From Leisingera daeponensis (GTDB lineage Bacteria > Pseudomonadota > Alphaproteobacteria > Rhodobacterales > Rhodobacteraceae): DNA of 64,000 nt. Made by a program: the position numbers and the translations under genes. Numbering within the stretch: position 1 is the first letter of the stretch; each line of letters opens with the position of its first letter. The stretch spans positions 248,001-312,000 of the forward strand of contig NZ_JAHVJA010000002.1 of assembly GCF_019801465.1 (NCBI RefSeq). Direction: 5' to 3'. Under the pieces are notes generated by a model, which saw only the letters and a program-made list of their open reading frames with translations, did no database searches and had not been told where the DNA came from. Shown here piece by piece: positions 8,737-16,742 of this stretch.

Positions 8737-9300
8737 TCAGGCGCGCTCGGAATATTCCATGGTCTCGGTGTTCACCACGATCATCTCGTCCTGGCCGACA
8801 AACGGCGGCACCATCACCTTGACGCCGTTGTCGAGGATCGCCGGCTTGAAGGAGTTCGCTGCGGTCTGGCCTTTGACGACCGGCTCGGTCTCGACGATCT
8901 TGCAGGTGACCTTCTGCGGCAGGGTCGCGTTCAGCGCCTCGGATTCGTAGAATTCCACCACGATGGTCATGCCGTCCTGCAGGAACGGGCGGCGGTCGCC
9001 CAACAGGTCCGCGGGCAGTTCGATCTGCTCGTAGGTTTCGGCGTCCATGAACACCAGCATGCCGTCGCTCTCATAAAGAAACTGCTGGTCCTTCTGCTCC
9101 AGGCGGACGCGCTCCACCTTGTCCGCGGAGCGGAACCGCTCGTTCAGTTTGGAGCCGTTGCGCAGGTTGCGCATCTCGACCTGAGCGAACGCACCGCCCT
9201 TGCCGGGTTTGACGTGATCGACCTTCACCGCTGCCCAAAGGCCGCCATTATGTTCCAGCACGTTGCCGGGACGGATTTCGTTGCCGTTGATCTTGGGCAT
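8737..9300 (-). CDS. efp: elongation factor P
   Basis: A 187-residue EF-P with the three-domain layout (N-terminal KOW-like domain, then two OB folds). It binds between the P and E sites of the ribosome and relieves stalling at polyproline. The tip loop reads [10 protein letters not shown], placing a lysine at position 34, the residue modified by EpmA/EpmB in gamma-proteobacteria. Whether it is modified in this organism cannot be seen; no epm-like gene is in the window. The gene has its own promoter upstream and a strong terminator downstream. Confidence 0.97.
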   Translation of the reverse strand: MPKINGNEIRPGNVLEHNGGLWAAVKVDHVKPGKGGAFAQVEMRNLRNGSKLNERFRSADKVERVRLEQKDQQFLYESDGMLVFMDAETYEQIELPADLLGDRRPFLQDGMTIVVEFYESEALNATLPQKVTCKIVETEPVVKGQTAANSFKPAILDNGVKVMVPPFVGQDEMIVVNTETMEYSERA

Positions 9301-9341
9301 GGGAAAATGCCTTTCAGATGGTTGATGATAATTTGCAAGAC

Positions 9342-9370
9342 CCTATATCTGGCGGGCTGATCGCTGGCAA
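9342..9370 (-). promoter_or_regulatory. predicted sigma70-type promoter for efp
   Basis: On the minus strand TTGCCA (9365-9370) and TATAGG (9342-9347) are separated by exactly 17 bp and lie about 40 bp upstream of the efp ATG. Confidence 0.55.
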
Positions 9371-9519
9371 GACAAGGATATGGTGTGAAAGCTGTGCGAA
9401 TGAGGTATGCGCAATTTGCATGAATGCTATGCATCTGCGCTCTATCCGAATCGTCACAATTCCGCCATAAGCAGCGCTACGCCGAAAATTGCAATAGCAA
9501 GAACAACAAGGGATACGAG

Positions 9520-9837
9520 ATGCGAGATTTCGTAGACGGCACCGCTTATAATAACGAGCAAGGCAACCGCGCCCGCAAACTGTTTGCAGCCGTTGTCCTG
9601 GCCGCACTGGATGACGCCATCGCCGACGACAAAAAGTACGGCAATGGCCCGGAACAGATCGCCCGCTGGGCGCGCTCGCGCGATGGCCGCGAAGTGCTGT
9701 CCTGCGCCGGCATCGACCCGAACGAACGGGTTGTGGAAGGCCTGATGGACTTCGTGGGCCGCGGTGTGCGGACCTCGGTTGCCCTGTCGCGTGAAGAAAG
9801 CGAACGCCGCAACGCTGCGCAGGCTGAAGCCGCCTAA
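9520..9837 (+). CDS. DUF6280-type small protein
   Basis: A 105-residue soluble protein beginning MRDFVDGTAYNNEQGNRARK, which I recognise as the Rhodobacteraceae-restricted DUF6280 type. It has an N-terminal acidic/polar segment, a hydrophobic helix (KLFAAVVLAALDDAIADDK) and a charged C-terminal helix. Function is unknown. An in-frame extension to 9424 has no ribosome site and is cysteine-rich in the manner of non-coding sequence, so the ATG at 9520 is preferred. It is monocistronic: it is divergent from efp and is followed by a strong terminator. Confidence 0.8.
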   Translation: MRDFVDGTAYNNEQGNRARKLFAAVVLAALDDAIADDKKYGNGPEQIARWARSRDGREVLSCAGIDPNERVVEGLMDFVGRGVRTSVALSREESERRNAAQAEAA

Positions 9838-9860
9838 AGGCCTCTGCCTGCATGCTGAAA

Positions 9861-9889
9861 AGCGCGCCCTGACGGGGCGCGTTTTTCTT
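9861..9889 (+). terminator. intrinsic terminator after the DUF6280 gene
   Basis: A GC-rich stem (CGCGCCC / GGGCGCG with a TGACG-like loop) immediately followed by TTTTTCTTTTT. Confidence 0.85.
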
Positions 9890-10030
9890 TTTGCACCCCA
9901 TCGCTTGCCGCAGCGTCAGCCTGTCGCGCGGCGGCTGCCGCGGGCCGGTTCCGGCACAGCGGCCATGGACGGCGCCGCTTAAGCTGCTATGCAGGCCCGT
10001 GACAAACGGGGCGCAGGCAGGGAGTGCAGA

Positions 10031-11485
10031 ATGGCGCGTTCGATCATGATCCAGGGCACCGGCAGCAATGTCGGCAAGTCGCTCATCGTGGCGGGGCTGG
10101 CGCGCGCCTATGTGCGGCGCGGGCTGAAGGTGGCGCCGTTCAAGCCGCAGAACATGTCGAACAACGCCGCGGTGACGCCCGAGGGCGGCGAGATCGGCCG
10201 CGCCCAGGCGCTGCAGGCGCGCGCCGCCAAACGTGCGCCGCATACCGACATGAACCCGGTGCTGCTGAAGCCCGAGACCGACACCGGCGCCCAGGTGATC
10301 GTGCAGGGCAAGCGCCGCGGCAGCCAGGGCGCAGGCTCGTTCCTGCGCGACAAATCCGGCCTGCTGGAGGCGGCGCTGGAAAGCTACCGCCGCCTGGCCG
10401 GAGATGCCGATCTGGTGCTGATCGAGGGCGCCGGATCGCCGGCCGAGACCAACCTGCGCAAGAACGACATCGCCAACATGGGCTTTGCCTGCGCGGCTGA
10501 GGTGCCGGTGGTGATTGCCGGCGACATCCACCGCGGCGGGGTGATTGCGCAGATCGTCGGCACCCATGCGGTGCTGGAACCGCAGGACCTGGAGCGGGTC
10601 GTGGGCTTCATGGTGAACCGCTTCCGCGGCGACCTGAGCCTGTTCGACGGCGGCCGCGATGACATCGCCGCCCGCACCGGCTGGCCCTCGCTGGGGGTGG
10701 TGCCTTGGTTCTGGGACGCCTGGAAACTGCCGGCCGAAGACATGATGGACATCGCCTCGCACAAGGGCGGCGCCTGCAAGGTGGTGGTGCCGCAGCTGGA
10801 GCGGATGGCGAATTTCGACGATCTGGACCCGCTGGCGGCGGAGCCGGAGGTGACGGTGGAGATCGTGCCGCCGGGCCGCGCCCTGCCCGGCGATGCGGAT
10901 CTGATTATCCTGCCGGGCAGCAAGTCGACCATCGGCGACCTGAATTACCTGCGCAGCCAGGGCTGGGACATCGACATCCTGGCGCATCACCGGCGCGGCG
11001 GCCATGTGCTCGGCCTGTGCGGCGGCTACCAGATGCTGGGCAGGACCATCGACGACCCCGAGGGCGTCGACGGGCGGCCCGGCAAGGTGGAGGGTCTTGG
11101 CCTGCTGGACGTGCATACGGTGATGGCGGGGGAAAAGCGCGTCACCCTGACCGAGGCGGTCACCCGCGATGGCAGCCTGCCGGTGAGCGGTTACGAGATC
11201 CACATGGGACGCACCACCGGTGCCGACTGCGGCCGGGCCTGGCTCAGCATAGACGGGCGGCCCGAGGGCGCGGCCTCAGCCGACGGACGCGTCAAGGGCT
11301 CCTACCTGCACGGGCTGTTCTCCTCGGATGCCTTCCGCGCCAGCGTGCTGGGCGCCCTGGGTCATGAAAGCCAGGCGGGATATGAGGACGGCGTCGAGGA
11401 AGTGCTGGACGCGCTGGCCGATCACCTGGAGCGCCACATGGACCTGGACCGGCTGCTGGAGCTGGCGCAGCCGGTGCGGTTCTGA
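10031..11485 (+). CDS. cobQ: cobyric acid synthase (glutamine-dependent)
   Basis: A 484-residue CobQ/CbiP. The N-terminal half has the dethiobiotin-synthetase-like P-loop GTGSNVGKS at 9-17 and the [13 protein letters not shown] segment. The C-terminal half is a class I glutamine amidotransferase with the nucleophile in [10 protein letters not shown] (about C329) and a histidine in GYEIHMGRT (about 390). It amidates side chains of adenosylcobyrinic acid diamide at four positions to give cobyric acid. The preferred start is the ATG at 10031 after GGGAG. No other cob gene and no cobalamin riboswitch is seen next to it. B12 supply would matter for the methylmalonyl-CoA mutase served by MeaB and Mce elsewhere in the window. 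Confidence 0.95.
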   Translation: MARSIMIQGTGSNVGKSLIVAGLARAYVRRGLKVAPFKPQNMSNNAAVTPEGGEIGRAQALQARAAKRAPHTDMNPVLLKPETDTGAQVIVQGKRRGSQGAGSFLRDKSGLLEAALESYRRLAGDADLVLIEGAGSPAETNLRKNDIANMGFACAAEVPVVIAGDIHRGGVIAQIVGTHAVLEPQDLERVVGFMVNRFRGDLSLFDGGRDDIAARTGWPSLGVVPWFWDAWKLPAEDMMDIASHKGGACKVVVPQLERMANFDDLDPLAAEPEVTVEIVPPGRALPGDADLIILPGSKSTIGDLNYLRSQGWDIDILAHHRRGGHVLGLCGGYQMLGRTIDDPEGVDGRPGKVEGLGLLDVHTVMAGEKRVTLTEAVTRDGSLPVSGYEIHMGRTTGADCGRAWLSIDGRPEGAASADGRVKGSYLHGLFSSDAFRASVLGALGHESQAGYEDGVEEVLDALADHLERHMDLDRLLELAQPVRF

Positions 11486-11552
11486 CCCCAGCCTAGGGGC
11501 ACGGCTCCCCATTTTCTCTTGAGCCGGAAGCGAAAATTTCAGCCAGTCCCGT

Positions 11553-12698
11553 TCACAGCAGATCGTGGGCGGCCAGGGCGCGGTGGATTTCGCGGCGGAC
11601 CAGCTTGCGCACGTTTCGGGTGATGCGTTCGCCCAGCGGGCCTTGCAGCTCCTCGCGGACGATGCTGGCAACCAGGTCGCGCAGGCTGTCCTCGTCGAGG
11701 TAGCTGTCGCCCTCCTCCGCCAGCCTGTCCATCGCCGCGCCGGTAACCGCCTCTTCCACTGCGGTTTCCGCGGATGCCCCGGCGTCTGAACCGCCGCGGT
11801 CCGTCCCGTCGCTGTCTTCAGCCGTCTCCCAGGCATCATCGGCCCGGCTGCCGCGGCGTGCCGGAACCGGCTCGTCCCGCCATTCGATGGTGTCAGGCCC
11901 GGCACCGGCAAAAGGCGCCTCGGTCTGGCTGTCCGGCTCCCAATGCTGCTGGGCGCGGCCCTGCGCAGCGGCGCTGCGCGCTTCCATCTCGGCGATCTTG
12001 CGGACAACCGATGCGGCGCGGGCGCCCGCGGTGCCGGCCGACAGGCCCTCGTCCTTGAGCCGGACCAGCTCGGGCGCCAGGACGATGGGCTCGGGCCCAT
12101 CGCCGCCTGCGGGCGCGTCACCGCCCCGGCTGGCGCCGGCTGCGGCCGCAAAGAGGGTGGTTTCGGGGTCGCCCCAGGGGGCGTCTGTTTCAGCCTGTTC
12201 CGCGCCGGCAGCTTCCGCCGCTGCGGCCGGCCGGGCCTGATCTCTGCCGGCCTCTTGCGCGGCGCCGGAATCAGCCCGCGCCGCGGACGGCTCCCTGTGG
12301 TGGCGGAACGCCAGCGGCGGCTCCTGCGCCGCAAGTTCTTCGGGATCCGCCGGGTCTTCGGGGTCTGCCGGTTCCGCGGCATCCCCGGCGCCGGGGATGG
12401 CTGCCGGGAACAGCGCTCCGGTTTCAGTCCCGGCTTCCGGGTCAGGCTCCTGCACCTGCTCCGCGGCCGCGCCCGCAACCGGTCCCGAATCCGCCGCAGG
12501 TTCCGCCGCCGCTTCCGGCTCTGCGGCAGCGGGCCGGCTGACGGGGGCTTCGGGCGCCTGCACCCGCAGGGCGGGTGTCAGCACCAGCCGCGCCGCCGGT
12601 TCCGGCGCCGCGGGCTGTTGCCGTGTGTCTTCGCTCACCAAGCGGCGGATCGAGGACAGGACATCTTCAATCTCGGCGTGGGTAACTGGGTCGGACAT
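11553..12698 (-). CDS. PopZ-type polar organising protein candidate (DUF2497-like)
   Basis: A 381-residue protein with conserved ends and a long low-complexity middle. The N-terminus (residues 5-24, HAEIEDVLSSIRRLVSED) matches the short helix at the start of PopZ/DUF2497 proteins. The C-terminal 50 residues (LRDLVASIVREELQGPL..., then a basic RKLVRREIHRAL helix) fit the oligomerisation helices. Between them are about 300 residues rich in Pro, Ala, Glu and Asp, expected to be disordered, as in Caulobacter PopZ but longer. The order pcm-tolC-this gene is one I recall from other alphaproteobacteria, where valS follows; valS is not in this window. PopZ condenses at cell poles and anchors the chromosome origin. 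Homology is inferred from ends and synteny, so moderate confidence. Confidence 0.65.
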   Translation of the reverse strand: MSDPVTHAEIEDVLSSIRRLVSEDTRQQPAAPEPAARLVLTPALRVQAPEAPVSRPAAAEPEAAAEPAADSGPVAGAAAEQVQEPDPEAGTETGALFPAAIPGAGDAAEPADPEDPADPEELAAQEPPLAFRHHREPSAARADSGAAQEAGRDQARPAAAAEAAGAEQAETDAPWGDPETTLFAAAAGASRGGDAPAGGDGPEPIVLAPELVRLKDEGLSAGTAGARAASVVRKIAEMEARSAAAQGRAQQHWEPDSQTEAPFAGAGPDTIEWRDEPVPARRGSRADDAWETAEDSDGTDRGGSDAGASAETAVEEAVTGAAMDRLAEEGDSYLDEDSLRDLVASIVREELQGPLGERITRNVRKLVRREIHRALAAHDLL

Positions 12699-12722
12699 TG
12701 CTTAAAACCACTCTTGCCTCTT

Positions 12723-12758
12723 GAGTCAGAGTGTAGCCGCCTTCCCGTCACCGCACAA
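12723..12758 (-). promoter_or_regulatory. predicted promoter of the PopZ-like gene with a GANTC site at the start point
   Basis: On the minus strand TTGTGC (12753-12758) and TACACT (12730-12735) are 17 bp apart, and GACTC (12723-12727), a CcrM-type GANTC site, falls where transcription would begin. In Caulobacter, GcrA activates promoters carrying methylated GANTC; gcrA itself is at 38.3 kb here. Confidence 0.5.
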
Positions 12759-12774
12759 CTGATAGGATGAATTG

Positions 12775-14199
12775 TCAGTTACGCCCCAAGGCCTTGAGCA
12801 CCCGGTCCAGGTCCTTGCCGCGCTTGCTGTGCTGGGCCGGCGCGTCCTTGACCAGGTTGTAGTACAGGGTGGGATCGTAGATCTCCACCGGCAGGCCGAG
12901 GTGCTCCGCGGTCAGCAGCCCCTGCGCCCGCAGCAGCTGATAGGCCGCCAGCGCCTGGTCGGCCCGGGCATTGACCTGCCCGGTCTGGGCGTCGAGGTAC
13001 TCCTGCTCTGCCTGCAGCACATCCAGCGTGGTGCGGGCACCGAGGGTCGCCTCCTCGCGGATGCCGTCAAAGGCCACCTTGGAGGCGCGCACCCGCTCAG
13101 CCGAGGAGATCAGGGTGGCGCGGGCAGTTTCAACGTTGAAATAGGCGGCGCTGACTGCCTGCTGGACCGAGCGCTGCACGTTGATCAGGGTGCCCCGCTC
13201 GGCGTCGGCCGAGGCGATGGCCCGGCGCCGGGTCGCGGCGTTGAGGCCGCCGGTGTAGAGCTGCTGATTGAGCGATAGCGTGGCAGTAAAATCGGAGGAC
13301 GTGCCGGTGCTTTCATTCAGGTTTTCGCCAACGCCGGCGCGGGCGGTGAAGTTAACGCTCGGGCCCAGCGCCTTGGTGGTGGCCTGCACCAGCAGATCGG
13401 AGGCCTTGACCGAAAACTGCTGCGCCAGAAGGTCCGGCTGGTTGCGCAGGGCAATGGACTGCGCCTGTTCGAGGGATGCGCTGCGCGACGGCAGGCGGGG
13501 CTGTCCGGCAATGCTGCCCGGCGCATGGCCGACGACCTGCAGATAGGTGGCGCGGGCGGTCCGCAGCGTGCCTTCGGAATCGGTCAGGTTGGCGCGGGCG
13601 GCAGCCACGCGGCTTTCGGCCAGCGCCACATCGGTGCGGGTGACCTCGCCGACCTCGAACCGGTCCTGCGCCGCCTTCAGCTCTTCCTGCAGCAGACGCA
13701 GGTTGTTGCGGCGCAGCGAGACGTTCTCCTGCCCCTGCAGCACCCCGACATAAGCCTGGACAGCCGCGAACAGCACCTGCTGCTCGATGCTGATCAGCCG
13801 CTGCCGCGTGGCCAGCACCAGTTCCTGCGCGGCCTCCTTGCGCAGGCGGGTTTCGCCGCCGTCATAGACCAGCTGGGTCAGCTGAAGCTGGGTGCGGATG
13901 TCGTTGTCGGTGAATTCGTTGAAGTTGCCAAACTGGCTGGTGCCGCGGGAATAGGAATGGGTGGCGGAAGTCGTCCATTCGATCACCGGGCGCAGCCGGG
14001 CGATGCCCAGCGCCACATCCTCATCGGCGGCGCGCAGGAGCGCCCGGTTCTGTTCCAGCAGGCCGCTGGTCCTGTACGCGCCGATCATCGCGTCGGACAG
14101 ATTGTCCGCCGCCGCCTTCAGCGGCACCAGCGCCGTGGCCGCCACGCCGCCGGCAAACACAAAAGCCTTGAACACACTCGCCGGAAATTTCATTCGCAT
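12775..14199 (-). CDS. tolC: TolC-family outer-membrane export channel
   Basis: A 474-residue outer-membrane factor with a signal peptide (about residues 1-32) and two internally repeated halves of long amphipathic helices and strands, e.g. LRKEAAQELVLATRQRLISIEQQVL and LRTARATYLQVVGHAPG. TolC trimers form the outer-membrane and periplasmic tunnel for type I secretion and RND efflux. No partner transporter is adjacent, and the channel is probably shared. The ATG at 14199 has AAGG six bases upstream; a second ATG at 14193 is possible. It is in the conserved group pcm-tolC-popZ. Confidence 0.9.
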   Translation of the reverse strand: MRMKFPASVFKAFVFAGGVAATALVPLKAAADNLSDAMIGAYRTSGLLEQNRALLRAADEDVALGIARLRPVIEWTTSATHSYSRGTSQFGNFNEFTDNDIRTQLQLTQLVYDGGETRLRKEAAQELVLATRQRLISIEQQVLFAAVQAYVGVLQGQENVSLRRNNLRLLQEELKAAQDRFEVGEVTRTDVALAESRVAAARANLTDSEGTLRTARATYLQVVGHAPGSIAGQPRLPSRSASLEQAQSIALRNQPDLLAQQFSVKASDLLVQATTKALGPSVNFTARAGVGENLNESTGTSSDFTATLSLNQQLYTGGLNAATRRRAIASADAERGTLINVQRSVQQAVSAAYFNVETARATLISSAERVRASKVAFDGIREEATLGARTTLDVLQAEQEYLDAQTGQVNARADQALAAYQLLRAQGLLTAEHLGLPVEIYDPTLYYNLVKDAPAQHSKRGKDLDRVLKALGRN

Positions 14200-14328
14200 C
14201 GGTTGCCTTATCTTTTGCCGCGCCGCCAGCCGCGGTGAGTTGTTGCATGCCCCGGGCGCCTGTATCCGCGGCGCCCGGCCAGTCCTTTCATCCGCGGCTG
14301 CTGCCGCCGCTGCGCCCGGCCCGGAGGC

Positions 14329-14982
14329 TCAGAGCGCAAATTCCCGTGCCGCGGCAAAGCCCGGCAGAACCGGCGCGCTGGCGTTGAACTCGAACCGCCA
14401 GGAGATCCGGCCGCCGGATTTGTAGCCGATCTTCACCTCACCCAGGGCGCCGGTCACCATCAGCGCGGCAACGCGGCCGCCGTCCTTGAGCTGGTCCAGC
14501 AGTGCCGCGGGCAGGTCCTCGGCGCCGCCCTGCACCAGGATCACGTCATAAGCGCCATGCTCCGCTGCGCCTTCGGCCAGCGGGCCGGTGTGCACGATGG
14601 CATTGTCGGCGCCGGTCTCGCTCAGCAGCTCCTGCGCGTCCGCCGCCATTGCCTCGTCCTCCTCGACGCCGATCACCATCTGCGCGATCCGTGCGGCAAC
14701 CGCTGTGGAATAGCCCAGGCCGCAGCCCACATCGAGCACCAGTTCATCGTTCTGCAGGTCCACTGCGTCCAGCATCTTGGCCAGCGTGCGCGGCTCCAGC
14801 AGCACCCGGCCGCCGCCCAGCGGCACATTCTGGTCGGCATAGGCCGCCTCGCGCTGCGCGTCCGGCACGAATTTCTCCCGCGGGACCGCCAGCATGGCCT
14901 CGATGATCGGGTATTTGGTGACATCCGAAGGGCGGATCTGGGTGTCCACCATCATACGGCGGCGCTCAGTGAAATCTGGCAT
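14329..14982 (-). CDS. pcm: protein-L-isoaspartate O-methyltransferase-like protein
   Basis: A 217-residue SAM-dependent methyltransferase with the family N-terminus (MVDTQIRP, PREKFVPDAQREAAYAD), LLEPRTLAKML before the SAM loop and VLDVGCGLGYSTA at 82-94. PIMT enzymes methylate isoaspartyl residues to start repair of aged proteins. This alphaproteobacterial subtype sits upstream of tolC and often shows reduced similarity in the active-site threonine region, so repair activity is not certain. The gap to tolC is about 130 bp. Confidence 0.82.
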   Translation of the reverse strand: MPDFTERRRMMVDTQIRPSDVTKYPIIEAMLAVPREKFVPDAQREAAYADQNVPLGGGRVLLEPRTLAKMLDAVDLQNDELVLDVGCGLGYSTAVAARIAQMVIGVEEDEAMAADAQELLSETGADNAIVHTGPLAEGAAEHGAYDVILVQGGAEDLPAALLDQLKDGGRVAALMVTGALGEVKIGYKSGGRISWRFEFNASAPVLPGFAAAREFAL

Positions 14983-15114
14983 CTGCTAAACTCATTTGTT
15001 CAGTCGGTCAGGCAGGTTGTGGCACATCCCGCCCGGCACGGCAACGGGGCCTTTGCGCGCGAAGGGCTAAAGTAGCGCGGCGCTGCTGCGCGGCAACGGC
15101 CCCGGCCCGATACG

Positions 15115-15145
15115 TAAAAAACCAGCAGCCCCGTGGGCCGCTGGT
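15115..15145 (-). terminator. intrinsic terminator for the second DksA-like gene
   Basis: On the minus strand an 11-bp stem (ACCAGCGGCCC / GGGCTGCTGGT, one G-T wobble) with an ACG loop is followed by TTTTTT. Confidence 0.88.
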
Positions 15146-15193
15146 CTGAAAGGAACGGGATGCGCGGCAGAGCCGCCGCCGAGGGCCGCGCGG

Positions 15194-15508
15194 CTACTGC
15201 GCGCAGGACTTACAGAAGGGAGAAGCCGGACGCTGGTCCAGCCAGTCGTCGCTCATGTCGTCGCCGCAGATCCGGCAATAGCCGTAGGAACCCTCGCGCA
15301 GGCGGGCCAGCGCGGCCTCGATCCGGCGCAGTTCCTCCAGGCTGCCGCGCGGCGGCACCTCGATGGCGCAGCCTGCCGGCCGCTCTGCCCGCGGCTGCCG
15401 GCGGGAGCCCATGCGGGCCGCCTGCGGCGCCTTTGCGGTTCGGGTCAGCAGTCCGGCCAGCTGCAGGCGGCGCGCCTCCAGCACTCGTTTTCTGGCGGAA
15501 AAGTCCAT
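15194..15508 (-). CDS. DksA/TraR-like zinc-finger protein lacking the acidic coiled-coil tip
   Basis: A 104-residue protein with a C-terminal four-cysteine zinc finger (C78, C81, C99, C102: CRICGDD ... CKSC) and a helical N-terminal half. It parallels the 108-residue neighbour at 15661: both start with ARK/TRK..LEARR and share LRRI(E/D)AAL.R. Its coiled-coil tip is basic (SRRQPRAERP) instead of the DxxDxA motif through which DksA acts inside the RNA polymerase secondary channel. It may therefore bind polymerase with different consequences, or act otherwise. An FNR-type palindrome ends 59 bp upstream of the ATG. Start chosen at 15508 to match its paralogue. Confidence 0.8.
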   Translation of the reverse strand: MDFSARKRVLEARRLQLAGLLTRTAKAPQAARMGSRRQPRAERPAGCAIEVPPRGSLEELRRIEAALARLREGSYGYCRICGDDMSDDWLDQRPASPFCKSCAQ

Positions 15509-15566
15509 CGTCCAAGCCCTCCAGTTCAGGTTTCGCGCAATTTGCCCCCGGGTCAATTCTGGCTCC

Positions 15567-15580
15567 TTGATCGAGGTCAA
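15567..15580 (-). promoter_or_regulatory. FNR/DNR-type operator upstream of the second DksA-like gene
   Basis: The minus strand reads TTGACCTCGATCAA, matching TTGAY-N4-RTCAA for FnrL/DNR-family regulators. It lies 59 bp upstream of the ATG at 15508, a distance that suits a class II site with a short untranslated leader. Confidence 0.6.
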
Positions 15581-15596
15581 GGTACTCGCGATTTAC

Positions 15597-15641
15597 GGGG
15601 ATTGCACTACCTTATAAGTTGCAATTTTCTGGTAAATCCCC
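15597..15641. repeat. nested inverted repeat between the two DksA-like genes
   Basis: Outer arms GGGGATT / AATCCCC (15597-15603, 15635-15641) enclose inner arms ATTGCA / TGCAAT (15601-15606, 15620-15625), with a perfect CTTATAAG palindrome in the centre (15611-15618). It could be an operator or an RNA structure; there is no U-run to make it a clear terminator. Confidence 0.45.
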
Positions 15642-15660
15642 ATCGAACCGGAGGCTGCGC

Positions 15661-15987
15661 CTACCCGGCTGCGGCGCCGGCGCAGGTCTTGCACAGGGGA
15701 GCTGCGGGCAGCAGGTCCAGCCGCGCGTCCGAAATCCGCTCTCCGCAAGCAGCGCAGACGCCGTAGGTGCCCGCCTTGATCCGCTCCAGCGCAGCGTCGA
15801 TCCGGCGCAGCTCGTCCAGCTCCGCCTTGCCGAGGCTTTCCAGCACCTCGTCGCCCTGGCGCTCGGAGGCGCGGTCCTCCCAGTCCTTCGGCATCGGCGC
15901 GTCCAGCGTGTGCTCGACCTTGGCAAGATGGCCGGTCAGTTCAGCGCGGCGCGCCTCCAGCGCCTGTTTGCGGGTGGTCAGGTCCAT
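15661..15987 (-). CDS. DksA/TraR-family RNA polymerase-binding zinc-finger protein
   Basis: A 108-residue DksA-like protein. The helical part carries DWEDRA at 35-40, matching the DxxDxA tip motif of DksA, and the C-terminal zinc finger has C78, C81, C99 and C102 (CAACGER ... CKTC). It is shorter than E. coli DksA (151 residues), like many alphaproteobacterial DksA/TraR proteins. Such proteins enter the RNA polymerase secondary channel and, often with ppGpp, reset promoter choice. It lies 150 bp upstream of its paralogue on the same strand. An FNR-like site ends 60 bp before its ATG. Confidence 0.87.
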   Translation of the reverse strand: MDLTTRKQALEARRAELTGHLAKVEHTLDAPMPKDWEDRASERQGDEVLESLGKAELDELRRIDAALERIKAGTYGVCAACGERISDARLDLLPAAPLCKTCAGAAAG

Positions 15988-16046
15988 TGGGTCAGTCCTC
16001 CTGTTCCGGTTCCGCCGCAGCCTGGCCCGGCGCGGCCTGCGCCGCC

Positions 16047-16060
16047 TTGACCTCGCTCAA
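16047..16060. promoter_or_regulatory. FNR-like palindrome upstream of the first DksA-like gene
   Basis: The plus strand reads TTGACCTCGCTCAA, one base off the TTGAY-N4-RTCAA consensus. It sits 60 bp before the minus-strand ATG at 15987 and 118 bp before the plus-strand lipoprotein at 16178. Confidence 0.45.
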
Positions 16061-16177
16061 CTCCGCCCGGTCCGTCCGCCTGCAAATCGGCCGGCCTGCA
16101 AATCCTCTGGTATGGGCCGGGGCGGCTTGCTAGACATCTGCAGACAAGGTTTGAGCAGAGATGAGGAGCCTTCACCG

Positions 16178-16315
16178 ATGATGCGGATTTTGACCTGTGC
16201 GCTGATGCTGCTGGGGCTGGCGGCCTGCGAGACCGCCAAGGGCGCCGGGCGCGACATTTCCAAGGCCGGCAACGCGATCAGCGGCGCCGCGCAGGACGTG
16301 CAGAACAGCTTCTGA
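16178..16315 (+). CDS. entericidin-like small lipoprotein
   Basis: A 45-residue protein with a lipoprotein signal (LMLLGLAAC, lipidated cysteine about residue 17) and a short mature part (ETAKGAGRDISKAGNAISGAAQDVQNSF) typical of EcnA/EcnB entericidins, which insert into membranes and are stress-associated. A GAGGAG ribosome site lies upstream; two adjacent ATGs (16178, 16181) are possible starts. It is followed by a strong terminator. Confidence 0.8.
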   Translation: MMRILTCALMLLGLAACETAKGAGRDISKAGNAISGAAQDVQNSF

Positions 16316-16350
16316 ACCGCCCTGCCCCGGAGCGGCAGAGCTGACCTGAA

Positions 16351-16379
16351 ACGCCCGGTTTGCCGCCGGGCGTTTTTCT
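16351..16379 (+). terminator. intrinsic terminator after the entericidin gene
   Basis: Stem ACGCCCGG / CCGGGCGT with a 7-nt loop, followed by TTTTTCTTTTT. Confidence 0.85.
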
Positions 16380-16388
16380 TTTTGCCGG

Positions 16389-16631
16389 TTATTCGATCCC
16401 CAGCAGCCCCTTGGCTTCGGCCAGGGTCGCGACCGAGGCATCATGATCGCCGCTGTCATGCAAGCTTTGCCCCTCGTCGCGGAGTTCCTGAACGGTTGCC
16501 AGGTCTTCCTCCGACAGCTCCGTCCCGGCCGCCAGCGCAGCATCGATGGCGGCGATGTCGGCGGGGCACTGCCCGGCCAGAAGCGGCGACGCCAAGAGGG
16601 TGATCGCGGCGGCCAAAGTCAGGTGTTTCAT
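16389..16631 (-). CDS. small exported protein, unknown function
   Basis: An 80-residue protein with a signal peptide (MKHLTLAAAITLLASPLLA, cleavage before GQCPADI) and an acidic helical mature region including one cysteine. I recognise no family. The ATG at 16631 is preceded by an AGGATAAC-type purine stretch, and the in-frame extension to 16742 lacks a ribosome site. It faces the entericidin gene tail to tail across a shared terminator region. Confidence 0.6.
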   Translation of the reverse strand: MKHLTLAAAITLLASPLLAGQCPADIAAIDAALAAGTELSEEDLATVQELRDEGQSLHDSGDHDASVATLAEAKGLLGIE

Positions 16632-16742
16632 GGTGTTATCCTCCCCAGATGAACCGGGCGGAGGATAACACGGAATGCGCGCGTTTTCAGCAGCGGAATG
16701 GTGGCCCGGCCGCGGATGCGCGGAGAGTGGCGCATGGGCCAA

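Noticed and set aside
9314-11203. Minus-strand 629-codon frame across cobQ
   Set aside because: Antisense shadow of cobQ; no domain and no ribosome site.
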